In this document: one piece after another, positions 1 through 7,997 of the stretch | Numbering within the stretch: the stretch's first letter is position 1 | Layout: the number at the start of each line of letters is the position of its first letter | Source of the DNA: Marinibacterium profundimaris | GTDB lineage: Bacteria > Pseudomonadota > Alphaproteobacteria > Rhodobacterales > Rhodobacteraceae | NCBI RefSeq assembly: GCF_002210095.1 | Contig: NZ_AQQR01000005.1 | Span: 1 to 64,000 of the forward strand | Length of the DNA: 64,000 nt | Direction: 5' to 3' | Made by a program: the position numbers and the translations under genes | The notes under the pieces: generated by a model | Told to the model about the DNA's origin: nothing | What the model saw: the letters and a program-made list of their open reading frames with translations, nothing else | Database searches by the model: none

Positions 1-1534
1 CGATCACGGCTGTCACGGATCCGGAAAAATCTCCCGGAAGAAAGACGCCCAACGCATTCGCCTCGGCCATCGAGCCGGTCCAGATGCCGGTCGCGGGATC
101 GAGCGTGCCGCCATTGACCAGCGCGCCGGGGGGCAGGCCGGTGAAGGCGATCTCGACCGTGGTGCCATCTTCGGAGCCGTCCTGGTCGGTGGCCGCCACG
201 GCGATGCCGAGGTCCACGGTGACGCCGGACCCGTCGACGCCATTGCTGTCCTCGGTGCCTGTGATCACAGCTGGCGCCGAGAGGTCGACATCGAGCTCGA
301 AGGTGACGGAAATGTTGATGGGGCCCTCGATGAAGCCGCCTTCGTTGGTGGTGGCGGTCAGCAGGCCTGAGAGGCTGCTGGGCGGGTTCTGAGTCGAGAA
401 ATCAGCCGGCAGGCGGATGATCATGGCCTGATATTCGGCGAGGGTCAGAGTGAATTCGGTGCCGGCGGCGCGGAAGCTGGCGCCGTTGTCGGTGGAGTAA
501 AGCGTGCCGGGGGGCAGATCGGGCAGGGAGAGGGTGACCTGCGTGATGCTTTCCGACCCGTCGATGTCGCTGGCACGCGGGAGCAGCGCGTCGGCCGGCC
601 GAAAATCGAGAGGCGCGTCGGTTTCGGCCAGCGCGAGCGACCCGGGACCGTCGAGGGCGATGTCGGCCTCGGCCAGCAGCGTGACGGGGAAATCCAGGCT
701 GGCGGTGCCATCCAACGTGGTCAGCACCGAGATGGTGCCGGACATCGGGCCGGAGGCGATGTCGGAGCGGCTGGCGGAGGAGAAATCGGCGGGGAAGGTG
801 AGGGTGAGCGCGTCCCAGGCGGCGCCATCGCCGGTGAAATCGAGCGTCAGCGTGCCGTCGGACGCGGCGGAGAGCGTGCCGGCGGTTGACGTGGTGCCGG
901 CGGGCAGGTCGGTTATGGTCAGGGTGACCGTGTCGATGTCCTCGCCGCCCTCGGTGTTGGTGGTGATCCGGACAAAATCGGCAAGGCGCAGTGAAACCGG
1001 CGCGTCGGTCTCGGCGGAGGTCGTCGGAGACAGCTCGACGATCGAGACGTCTGAAAAGGCGCCGTTGTCGGCGGCGAAGTCGCGGTCACGCTGCGGGATG
1101 ATCGGGTAGTCCGTCGGTGGGAGCAACAGGTTGATCGGCAGGCCGAAGAGCGGGTCCAGATTGGAGACCGCGAGTTCTTCGCCCGAGCTGCCCTGACCGA
1201 TGGAGGTGGCGTTGCCGTCGTCTTCGAGGATCACGATCTGTTTGCGGGAAAGATTGTCGGCCACCGGCTCGATAGCATAGTCGCGCCCGTCGAGATCCTT
1301 GAGGACAACGACGGAGCCGTCTTCGAGGATCAGGACCAACATGCCGTCGATGAAGGCGATGGAGCCATATACGACCTCGCCCTCGAAGACGAGATCGGGA
1401 TCTTCGACGACCGACAGGATCTTGACGTCCGGAACGGCTTCGCCGGCGAGGCCCGCGTTGATCTTGTCCAGAAGCTCAGGTGGCATTCCGAGCCGAGACT
1501 CGTCCTGGGTAAACGGGAAAAGATCCGTAGGCAT
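1..1534 (-). CDS. Large Ig-like repeat surface/adhesin-type protein (N-terminal part; C-terminus beyond window)
   Basis: The frame is open from an ATG at 1534 to the left window edge, giving 511 visible residues. An AGGTGG ribosome site lies a few bases upstream of the start. There is no N-terminal signal peptide, which suits type I secretion. The first 120 or so residues are a non-repeated acidic domain. After that the protein is built of Thr/Ala/Asp-rich units of about 127-130 residues, each marked by a D/G-LPxGT/A motif (near residues 206, 337 and 464), as in cadherin/VCBS-like adhesins. Such proteins usually sit on or are released from the cell surface and act in attachment or biofilm. 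The total length and any C-terminal RTX or retention signal cannot be seen. The exact repeat family is inferred from composition and spacing. Confidence 0.75.
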   Translation of the reverse strand, partial: MPTDLFPFTQDESRLGMPPELLDKINAGLAGEAVPDVKILSVVEDPDLVFEGEVVYGSIAFIDGMLVLILEDGSVVVLKDLDGRDYAIEPVADNLSRKQIVILEDDGNATSIGQGSSGEELAVSNLDPLFGLPINLLLPPTDYPIIPQRDRDFAADNGAFSDVSIVELSPTTSAETDAPVSLRLADFVRITTNTEGGEDIDTVTLTITDLPAGTTSTAGTLSAASDGTLTLDFTGDGAAWDALTLTFPADFSSASRSDIASGPMSGTISVLTTLDGTASLDFPVTLLAEADIALDGPGSLALAETDAPLDFRPADALLPRASDIDGSESITQVTLSLPDLPPGTLYSTDNGASFRAAGTEFTLTLAEYQAMIIRLPADFSTQNPPSSLSGLLTATTNEGGFIEGPINISVTFELDVDLSAPAVITGTEDSNGVDGSGVTVDLGIAVAATDQDGSEDGTTVEIAFTGLPPGALVNGGTLDPATGIWTGSMAEANALGVFLPGDFSGSVTAVI

Positions 1535-1648
1535 TGGTTAACCACCTTTTGTTTACTGTGGGCACGCTAACGCAATGCCGCCTCTGTGAGAAGTGTGGTC
1601 CGTCGGCCGTATCATCCGGCCGGCGATGGAGCGGCTTGGCCGGTTCAG

Positions 1649-2464
1649 GGCAGTGTCAGACGAACCTGGCTTGCGGCAGGGAAGGGGGCTCGGATAGCGT
1701 CCCGGGATGACGAAACGCGACCCGTTCAAATATTTCAAGACCAGCCCGGAGATCATCCGATTGGCGGTCATGATGTACGTCCGCTTCCCGTTGTCACTCC
1801 GGAATGTCGAAGATCTGTTGCATGAACGCGGCATCGACATCTGCCATGAGACTGTGCGGTTCTGGTGGCACAGGTTCGGCCCGCTGTTCGCGTCCGAGAT
1901 CCGGAAACGGCGGATCGAGAGTATGCGATCCAGCCATTGGCGGTGGCACCTGGATGAAGTTTTCGTGAAAATCAATGGCGAGCGGCATTACCTGTGGCGG
2001 GCCGTCGACCACTAAGGCGAGGTGCTGGAAAGCTTCGTGACGAAGACACGGGACAAGAAGGCCGCGTTGAAATTCCTCGAGAAAGCCATGAAGAAGCATG
2101 GCCCGGCGGAGGTTCTCGTGACCGACCAGCTTCGGTCCTATGGAGCTGCATTGAGGGAAATTGGAGCGGCCGCACGTCAAGAAACCGGCCGTTGGCTGAA
2201 CAATCGGGGTGAGAATTCGCACCAGCCATTTCGACGACGGGAGCGGGCCATGCTCCGCTTCAGGCGGATGCGAAGTTTACAGAAATTCGCATCCGTCCAT
2301 GCCTCGGTCTACAACCATTTTAATCTGGAGCGCAGCCTCACCTCGCGTGCCCATTTCAAGAAGAACCGCGCCGTTGCTCTCGCTGAGTGGCGCCGTCTCT
2401 GCACGGCATAAGGGGCAGCCATCCTGCCCTTGTAGAGACTGGTTCGCATTCGTCTGCCAGCACC
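1649..2464 (+). mobile_element. IS6-family insertion sequence (inactivated)
   Basis: This is a compact element of about 0.8 kb around one transposase reading frame. The proposed ends are imperfect 16-bp inverted repeats (1649-1664 and 2449-2464), 12 of 16 bases matching and sharing CAGACGAA. No flanking 8-bp target duplication is visible, so the ends are approximate. The bases just before the transposase (about 1668-1700) recur almost unchanged before the IS6 remnant at 50955, which supports both being parts of related elements. Confidence 0.65.
1707..2411 (+). pseudogene. IS6-family transposase, interrupted by one in-frame stop
   Basis: Reading the frame through gives a complete IS6/IS26-type DDE transposase of about 234 residues. 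It has an N-terminal HTH region, then the catalytic segments HLDEVFVKING (first D), VTDQLRSYG (second D) and NNRGENSHQP followed by RRRE (E and adjacent basic residues). A TAA at 2013-2015 splits the protein after the motif RAVDH. Related IS6 proteins carry Glu here (DHEGEVLE), so one G-to-T change (GAA to TAA) explains the break. Both halves stay in one frame with no other damage, so the mutation is probably recent. The product would lack the second Asp and the Glu and should be inactive. Confidence 0.85.
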
Positions 2465-3139
2465 GCCACTCGCCCCCGCGAAAGCGTTCTCCCGATCCGG
2501 CCGTGGCCGGATTTTCTCGTTGTTTTCGAGGGTTATGCGGGCGGGGCTGAGCACCGGCGGCGGCGCTGAGAGGCCCGAAAGCGGTCTCTCAGGGCCCGTA
2601 TTCTCTGGACCTGATGACTGCGCAGTTTTGGTGAATAGCTTCCAACCACTTGAAATCGGACTGCTTTCCGGAATCTTCGCTCAAACATTTCGATGCCAGT
2701 GGCGCTAGCCGAGATGGACCAGACATCGAACGTTCCCCAATGCTCTTGATCCGACTACCGCAAGAGCATCGACCTCAATTCGCACCCGTATCTCGCCATG
2801 GCGGCCATTTGTTACGGCCCGCCTGACCGATCAGGTCGCGAACCTTCCAAACCTCCGTCGGTTTAGCTCGGATCTGTATAGGCGCCCATCATATTGTCGG
2901 ACGCTCGTCGCCATCGCGGCGAATGGCTGCTTTGATCGGGAGACGTTGTGAGCGCAAGACGAAGGCTGCACATTCATCGGACCGCGCATGCCGGTCGACG
3001 GCTCCAGACATTTGACCAATAGGGTCATTGATGCGTTTCGCGATGTCAGCGAGTCGCCACTTTCCGGACTTCCTGACAGCGCTCGCCGACCTTCGTGCAC
3101 CCGTGTCGCATGGTAAAGCGCTCACGACCGCTCGGCCTT
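2465..3139. other. Intergenic stretch without recognisable gene
   Basis: Between the IS6 right end and the AraC gene I see no reading frame with a recognisable product. Short minus-strand frames (for example 2889-3143) have no good ribosome site and no family I know. A 7-bp hairpin (CTGAGAG at 2566-2572, CTCTCAG at 2586-2592) is the only clear structure. The base composition is lower in GC than the flanking genes, which fits decayed mobile DNA. Confidence 0.4.
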
Positions 3140-4267
3140 TCACGCCCCAGTCTCGAGCCGGACGCTGCTCTGCCGATACTCCGATGGTGTGACCCCCGTG
3201 AACCGGCGGAAGGCGCGCGTGAAATGCTGCGGGCTTTCGTAGCCGGCGATCATGGCGACGTCGATGACCTTTAGGCCGGGATCGGAGAGACGGGCGCGTG
3301 CAAGCTCGAACCGCGCTTCCTGAAGGATCCTCGAATAAGACGTGCCAGACGTCATCAGCCGTCTTTGCAACGTGCGCGTGCTGACCCCGGCCATCTCGGC
3401 CACGAAGGCGACATCGGTGCGGCCCTCGGCCAGATAAGGCTGAACCATCGTTCGAAGAAGGCTGATGAATTCCCAGACCTCAGGTCCGCCATCCGGAGAT
3501 TCTTCGCAGGTCAAGTGTGCCGATGGATCCCTTGTCGATGTGGTTGCATCTTCCGTCAACAGGGCGAGTTCCGCGCGACCGACGAGGACCGACGAAACGG
3601 GCTGGCCCACCAGAATACGCGTATTGGGAAAGGCGGCCTGGACGGCTTCCGGAGGACGGCTCGACGACACGAAGGCCAATTCGAGCGGGCACCAGGCTGG
3701 CCCTGAAACGCTGCGGACGACCGAGAGGACGGCTTGCAGGTTCAGCCATTCGGCAAAGCACAGGAAGGGATGGCGGCCCGTGCCCGTCATGGCGCAGACG
3801 ACGCGAACACTGTCGGCCTCGGGCAGGATGCGCATGTCCAGAATACTGTCCTCGTACCGGGCCACCGCGGCCAGGGCCTCCAGACGCTTCAGGCCGGTCT
3901 GGGCCGTGACGATGGCCGTCTGTTGGGAGGGACGCAGCGACGAAAGGGACGCCTTTCCGGCGGCGAGCAACCCCAGTTCCATGGGCTCGAGGTCGCGGCC
4001 CGTCTTCGCGATCCATTCAATGGCGGCGGGAATGCTGACGTACAGATCGGGCGTCTCTGCGATGCGGGGCGGAAGCGTCGAATGCGACAGGTCGCGGTCC
4101 ACGGGGGCACCGATCTCGCGCAACACCGAGATGTAGTCGTTCAGATGCGTTGCCCTCACGAGCGCGAGCCTGCCGTGCAAATGCGTTCTCCCCGGGGGGG
4201 CGCCCCGTTTTTGGCGCGCAATGGTCTGAGACCGATTCCCAAACCTGTCAAAGTACTCATACAACAT
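3140..4267 (-). CDS. AraC-family transcriptional regulator with arabinose-binding-type N-terminal domain
   Basis: The product is a 375-residue DNA-binding regulator. The N-terminal two thirds resemble the PF12625 domain of OruR-like AraC regulators. The last 100 residues form the double HTH, with the hallmarks TRTLQRRL, ARARL, IAMIAGYESPQHFTRAF-type helices and TGVTPSEYR. It lies divergent to a second AraC gene, with only 20 bases between the two start codons. A GTG start at 4159 (VRATHLNDY) would give 339 residues, closer to the family norm, and leave room for a promoter; neither start has a strong ribosome site. It probably senses a small molecule and controls the neighbouring DUF1254 genes, but that link rests on position only. 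Confidence 0.85.
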   Translation of the reverse strand: MLYEYFDRFGNRSQTIARQKRGAPPGRTHLHGRLALVRATHLNDYISVLREIGAPVDRDLSHSTLPPRIAETPDLYVSIPAAIEWIAKTGRDLEPMELGLLAAGKASLSSLRPSQQTAIVTAQTGLKRLEALAAVARYEDSILDMRILPEADSVRVVCAMTGTGRHPFLCFAEWLNLQAVLSVVRSVSGPAWCPLELAFVSSSRPPEAVQAAFPNTRILVGQPVSSVLVGRAELALLTEDATTSTRDPSAHLTCEESPDGGPEVWEFISLLRTMVQPYLAEGRTDVAFVAEMAGVSTRTLQRRLMTSGTSYSRILQEARFELARARLSDPGLKVIDVAMIAGYESPQHFTRAFRRFTGVTPSEYRQSSVRLETGA

Positions 4268-4287
4268 TGCAAACGAGGGCGGCACAC

Positions 4288-4683
4288 ATGACCCGTCGAC
4301 AGAAGCGGCGTGATCCGGGGCTCGCAAGGGTCCGTTCGGTGGTTGCCGGGCTCGCGCTGGCGGGAACGATCTCGCTCGAGGCAGTGGCAGGGCATCTCGG
4401 GACCAGCCCGCGAACGCTTCAGCGCAGATTGAACCAGCATGGCATCAGCTTCTGGGCGCTGCTGGAGCACAGCCGGTTTGAGATCGCGGCGGCTCTGCTG
4501 CGTGAGACGGACCTGAAAGTCCAGGAAATCGCCGCCCGACTAGGGTACAGTACACCAAGCGGGTTCGCCCGCGCCTTCACAAAGTGGTCGGGCGCCTCTC
4601 CGAGCGCGTTTCGGACCCTTCGCACGCGGCAACAACAGCCGGTGGCCAAAATGGCGCGAAATGGGCAGAAGGAATCGACGTGA
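4288..4683 (+). CDS. Small AraC-type regulator (HTH domain only)
   Basis: This is a 131-residue protein made almost entirely of an AraC-type double HTH: TSPRTLQRRLNQHG, an EIAARLGYSTPSGFARAF recognition region and SGASPSAFR. There is no sensor domain, so it is either a stand-alone regulator of the Ada/MarA size class or the surviving C-terminus of a longer one. The ATG at 4288 follows GAGGG at 4275-4279. It ends 43 bases before the first DUF1254 gene on the same strand, so the two may share a transcript. Its HTH is recognisably similar to that of the divergent regulator at 3140-4267. Confidence 0.8.
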   Translation: MTRRQKRRDPGLARVRSVVAGLALAGTISLEAVAGHLGTSPRTLQRRLNQHGISFWALLEHSRFEIAAALLRETDLKVQEIAARLGYSTPSGFARAFTKWSGASPSAFRTLRTRQQQPVAKMARNGQKEST

Positions 4684-4726
4684 GCCTGTAACCCTACACT
4701 CCAAGCTGTCCAAGGAGACCTGAAGC

Positions 4727-6226
4727 ATGATCCGCATGACCACCATGAGCGCGCTCGCCGTCGCTATCACCATGGGCCAGGCGCTCGCGGATGTCTCATC
4801 CGCGGAGCTTGAGGCGATATCCATTCCGGACAAGGTCGAGACGCCCATAGGGACGCTTGAGTTCTTCGACGGGGTGCCGACTGACGCCACGGTCGCCACC
4901 GTATATGACAACCTCGACCGCATGCGCGGGATGCAGGTGTTTCTCGACAACATCGGCGCCGTGTCGATGTACAGCGTGCGCAAGGGGCTAGCCGACGCCG
5001 GGGCCGAAGGCGCGAACCGGATCGCGCTCTTCGAACAGCTGCTGGATTCGCAGACGCTTGTCGTGACCGCCAATACCTCGACGCTGTACGCCTACACCTA
5101 TACCGATCTCGCCAAGGATGGCCCGACGGTCATCGAGATCCCGCCGGGGATGCTCGGGTTTCTCGACGATGCCTGGCAGCGCTTCGTCGGCAACATGGGC
5201 GTCACCGGCCCGGATGCGGGCAAGGGCGGCAAATATCTCGTCGTGCCCCCGGGCTATAGCGGCGATATTCCCGATGGCTATTTCCTGCTCAAGCCGCCGA
5301 CCAATCGGAACTTCATGTTCCTGCGCGGCTCGATCGCCAAGGGGCTAAAGCCCGCGGTCGAAAACATCACCTCAATGCTCAAGGTCTATCCGCTGAAGGA
5401 CGCAGCGAGCCCCGCCGCGACGGAATTCGTCAACATGTCGAGCAAGGCGTTCAACACGGTCTTTCCCAGCGATTTTTCCTATTTCGAAGACCTCAACGAA
5501 ATCGTTCAGGAAGAACCGATCGACGCCATCAGCCCCGAGGTGCGCGGCGCGATCGCCGCCATCGGCATCGTCAAGGGCCAGCCCTTCGCCCCGGACGCGC
5601 GGGTGAAAAAGCTTCTGACCGAGGCCGCCACCCTCGCGGACGCTACGGCACGCGCCATCACCTACCATCCCCGCATCGCCGGCGTGCGGATCTACCCCGA
5701 CGACCCCAAAAGTGTCTGGTCCACCGCCTTCGCCAACAAGAACACCAGTTTCGCGGCGGAAGGGGCCATGAACCTCGACGCGCGGGTTCTCTATTACTTC
5801 AATGCCGGCGGCGTGACGCCGGCCATGGCAACCACGCGCGCAGGCCAAGGGTCAGACTACGCTTTGGCGTTTCTCGATGGCGACGGACAGGCCTTCGACG
5901 GGTCGAAGAACTACAAGCTCACTCTACCCAAGGACGTACCGGTCAAGGAATTCTGGGCTGTCACGCTCTATGACACTCAGACCCGCTCGCAGCTTCAGAC
6001 CGGCCAGAGCTTCCCGACGATCGGCAGCCAGACCGACGGCATGACCGCCAATGCCGACGGCTCTTACGACGTGTATTTCGGGCCCAAGGCGCCGGAGGGC
6101 AAGGACGGCAACTGGCTGCAGACTGTTCCGGGCAAGAGCTGGTTCACGATCCTGCGGATGTACGGCCCGATGGAGCCCTGGATCGACCAGACCTGGCGGC
6201 CCGGAGAAATCGAACCGGTGGAGTGA
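4727..6226 (+). CDS. Exported DUF1254/DUF1214 protein (first copy)
   Basis: The product is a 499-residue protein with a signal peptide (residues 1-21, cleavage after ALA). It has a DUF1254 region from about residue 45 to 200 and a C-terminal DUF1214 region with the conserved LYDTQTRSQL and RMYGPMEPWID segments. Proteins of this family are exported and poorly characterised; no reaction can be assigned. It is the same length as, and very similar along its whole length to, the third gene (7998-9497); the shared stretch IPDKVET.IGTLEFFDGV is almost identical. The two are tandem paralogues flanking a more distant family member. The ATG at 4727 follows AAGGAGA with good spacing. Confidence 0.9.
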   Translation: MIRMTTMSALAVAITMGQALADVSSAELEAISIPDKVETPIGTLEFFDGVPTDATVATVYDNLDRMRGMQVFLDNIGAVSMYSVRKGLADAGAEGANRIALFEQLLDSQTLVVTANTSTLYAYTYTDLAKDGPTVIEIPPGMLGFLDDAWQRFVGNMGVTGPDAGKGGKYLVVPPGYSGDIPDGYFLLKPPTNRNFMFLRGSIAKGLKPAVENITSMLKVYPLKDAASPAATEFVNMSSKAFNTVFPSDFSYFEDLNEIVQEEPIDAISPEVRGAIAAIGIVKGQPFAPDARVKKLLTEAATLADATARAITYHPRIAGVRIYPDDPKSVWSTAFANKNTSFAAEGAMNLDARVLYYFNAGGVTPAMATTRAGQGSDYALAFLDGDGQAFDGSKNYKLTLPKDVPVKEFWAVTLYDTQTRSQLQTGQSFPTIGSQTDGMTANADGSYDVYFGPKAPEGKDGNWLQTVPGKSWFTILRMYGPMEPWIDQTWRPGEIEPVE

Positions 6227-6376
6227 ACGGCACGATGCCGTCGGGCCGCGAAGGACAGACCCTTCGACGGATCGGCGGCATCGGCAGGAAAACCTGCGTG
6301 TCTCCGGTTTTTCGTGCCAACGCCGCCAATGCGCTTCGCCTGCGACCGAGATGAATGACCAGAATCGGAAGATAAC

Positions 6377-7933
6377 ATGGAACACACCCAGAGACTGAAC
6401 GACGGCCCCGGTGCGACAGCGCTGTTTCGACGGGCATTGAACCGTTCGGCGGGAACGCTGAAACGTGTTGGTGGCCTCGCCCGGCAAACCGTGGCGGCCA
6501 CGGCCCTTATCGGACTGATGGTCGGCGGGCAGGCATCCGCCCAGACGACGGACCCGACACCGGAAGAGATCGCAGAGAAGGCCTATATCTACGGCCTGCA
6601 ACAGGCGATTTATTATGGCCAGCGCTGGACTTACACCCAGAACGACAGCAAGGACAACATCGTCTACGCGGGCCTGAACCAGTTTTCCTGGGTGCGTAAG
6701 CAGATCACCCCCGACTACCCGGTGGTCACCCCGAACGCGACCACGCTCTACGGCGCGGGCTTTCTCGACCTGCGCGCGGGCCCGGTCGTCATCGAAGTGC
6801 CAGAGATCACCGACCGTTACTTCAGCGTCCAGATCATGGATCAGTACGGCATTTTCCGGATGATCGTGGGGTCGCCGTTCAACGGAACGAGGGCGCGAAA
6901 GTATATCCTGGTGCCGCCGGGGTGGACCGGCAATGTCCCGGCCGATTTTCCCACGACCGAAATCGTGCAATGGCCGTCGCTGACCGCGTATGGCGTCGTG
7001 CGGATGGCCGTCGAAACCGGGACCGAGGCCGAGATCAAGGAAATCAACGGCTATCAGGATGAAACCACCATCACGCCCCTGGCCGACTGGCTGTCCAATG
7101 GCAAAAAGGGTATTGCCCAAGCCGACAGAAAGATCGTGAAGGGTGATTTCCTCATCCCCGACGGTCTGCCGCAATACCAGTTCGGTCAGGTCGACAAGCA
7201 GACAGCCGAGCAATACTTCACCTTGCTCAGTGTCATCCTGAACGATCCGACCATGCCGACGCTCAAGGACTCCATCATGGAAGCCGAAATGCTGAAGCAA
7301 CTCGAGACGTTCAACATCGGCAAAGGCCTGACCTTTGATTGGTCCAAGCTGACGGCAGATCAACAAACGGCGCTCGAGACCGGGTTCAAGGCCGGGTTCG
7401 ACAACGTGCGCAAGACGCTGAAGTCTAACATGATCAACATGAATGGCTGGGGCGTCGTGCGCAATGACGGCGGATTTGAGACCCGCTGGATGGACCGCGC
7501 GATCATTGCCGACGCAGCCTGGGCCGCACCGGACAAGAACATCTCGCATGCTGGTGCATTCCTGTTCACCGATTCCGACGGCAACACCTTCGATGGCAGC
7601 AACAAGTACACCCTGACCTTCGACATGAACGATCTGCCCCCGGTTACCCAGTTCTGGTCCATCCCGATCTACAGCGCCGAAGGCTATTTCGTCGCCAACG
7701 AGATCAACCGCTACACCGTGAACAGCTTCATGCTGAAATCCGGCGAGCTGGTGGCCAAGGACGGCAAGCTGGTGATCTACATTCAGAACGAAAAGCCCTC
7801 GGACCCGGATCAGGCGAAGAACTGGCTGCCTGCGCCGGCCAAGGGGTTCCGTTTCACCTCGCGCTATTACGGCCCCTATGCCCCGCTGGTGAACGGCACT
7901 TATGACATGCCCAAGGTCGTCAAGGTTCAGTGA
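6377..7933 (+). CDS. Exported DUF1254/DUF1214 protein (divergent middle copy)
   Basis: The product has 518 residues with a long n-region and a signal peptide ending at ASA (residue 55). The DUF1254 core has KAYIYGLQQAIYYG and the PDYPVVTPNATTLY segment. The C-terminal DUF1214 part ends in RYYGPYAPLVNGTY. It is clearly the same family as its two neighbours but much more distant from them than they are from each other, so it probably does a related but separate job. The gene starts 150 bases after the first copy. That spacer contains a small GCAGG-AAAA-CCTGC hairpin (6284-6297). A strong hairpin follows its stop codon. Confidence 0.9.
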   Translation: MEHTQRLNDGPGATALFRRALNRSAGTLKRVGGLARQTVAATALIGLMVGGQASAQTTDPTPEEIAEKAYIYGLQQAIYYGQRWTYTQNDSKDNIVYAGLNQFSWVRKQITPDYPVVTPNATTLYGAGFLDLRAGPVVIEVPEITDRYFSVQIMDQYGIFRMIVGSPFNGTRARKYILVPPGWTGNVPADFPTTEIVQWPSLTAYGVVRMAVETGTEAEIKEINGYQDETTITPLADWLSNGKKGIAQADRKIVKGDFLIPDGLPQYQFGQVDKQTAEQYFTLLSVILNDPTMPTLKDSIMEAEMLKQLETFNIGKGLTFDWSKLTADQQTALETGFKAGFDNVRKTLKSNMINMNGWGVVRNDGGFETRWMDRAIIADAAWAAPDKNISHAGAFLFTDSDGNTFDGSNKYTLTFDMNDLPPVTQFWSIPIYSAEGYFVANEINRYTVNSFMLKSGELVAKDGKLVIYIQNEKPSDPDQAKNWLPAPAKGFRFTSRYYGPYAPLVNGTYDMPKVVKVQ

Positions 7934-7941
7934 GCGCGACA

Positions 7942-7968
7942 AAGGGGGCACCGGCGCGGTGCCCCCTT
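7942..7968 (+). terminator. Strong GC hairpin between second and third DUF1254 genes
   Basis: A perfect 11-bp stem (AAGGGGGCACC at 7942-7952, GGTGCCCCCTT at 7958-7968) closes a 5-base loop just after the stop of the middle gene. Only a short T-rich tail follows (TTCTTC), so it could be a weak terminator or an RNA-stabilising or attenuating element. Either way it should lower transcript level of the third gene relative to the second. Confidence 0.65.
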
Positions 7969-7997
7969 CTTCAAGATCAAGCCCGGAAGGCAACGAC

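Noticed and set aside
1641-2472. 8-bp target duplication flanking the IS6 copy
   Set aside because: The bases next to the proposed inverted repeats do not match, so no duplication can be claimed.
2889-3143. Small minus-strand protein downstream of the AraC gene
   Set aside because: It overlaps the AraC stop codon, has no convincing ribosome site and no recognisable family.
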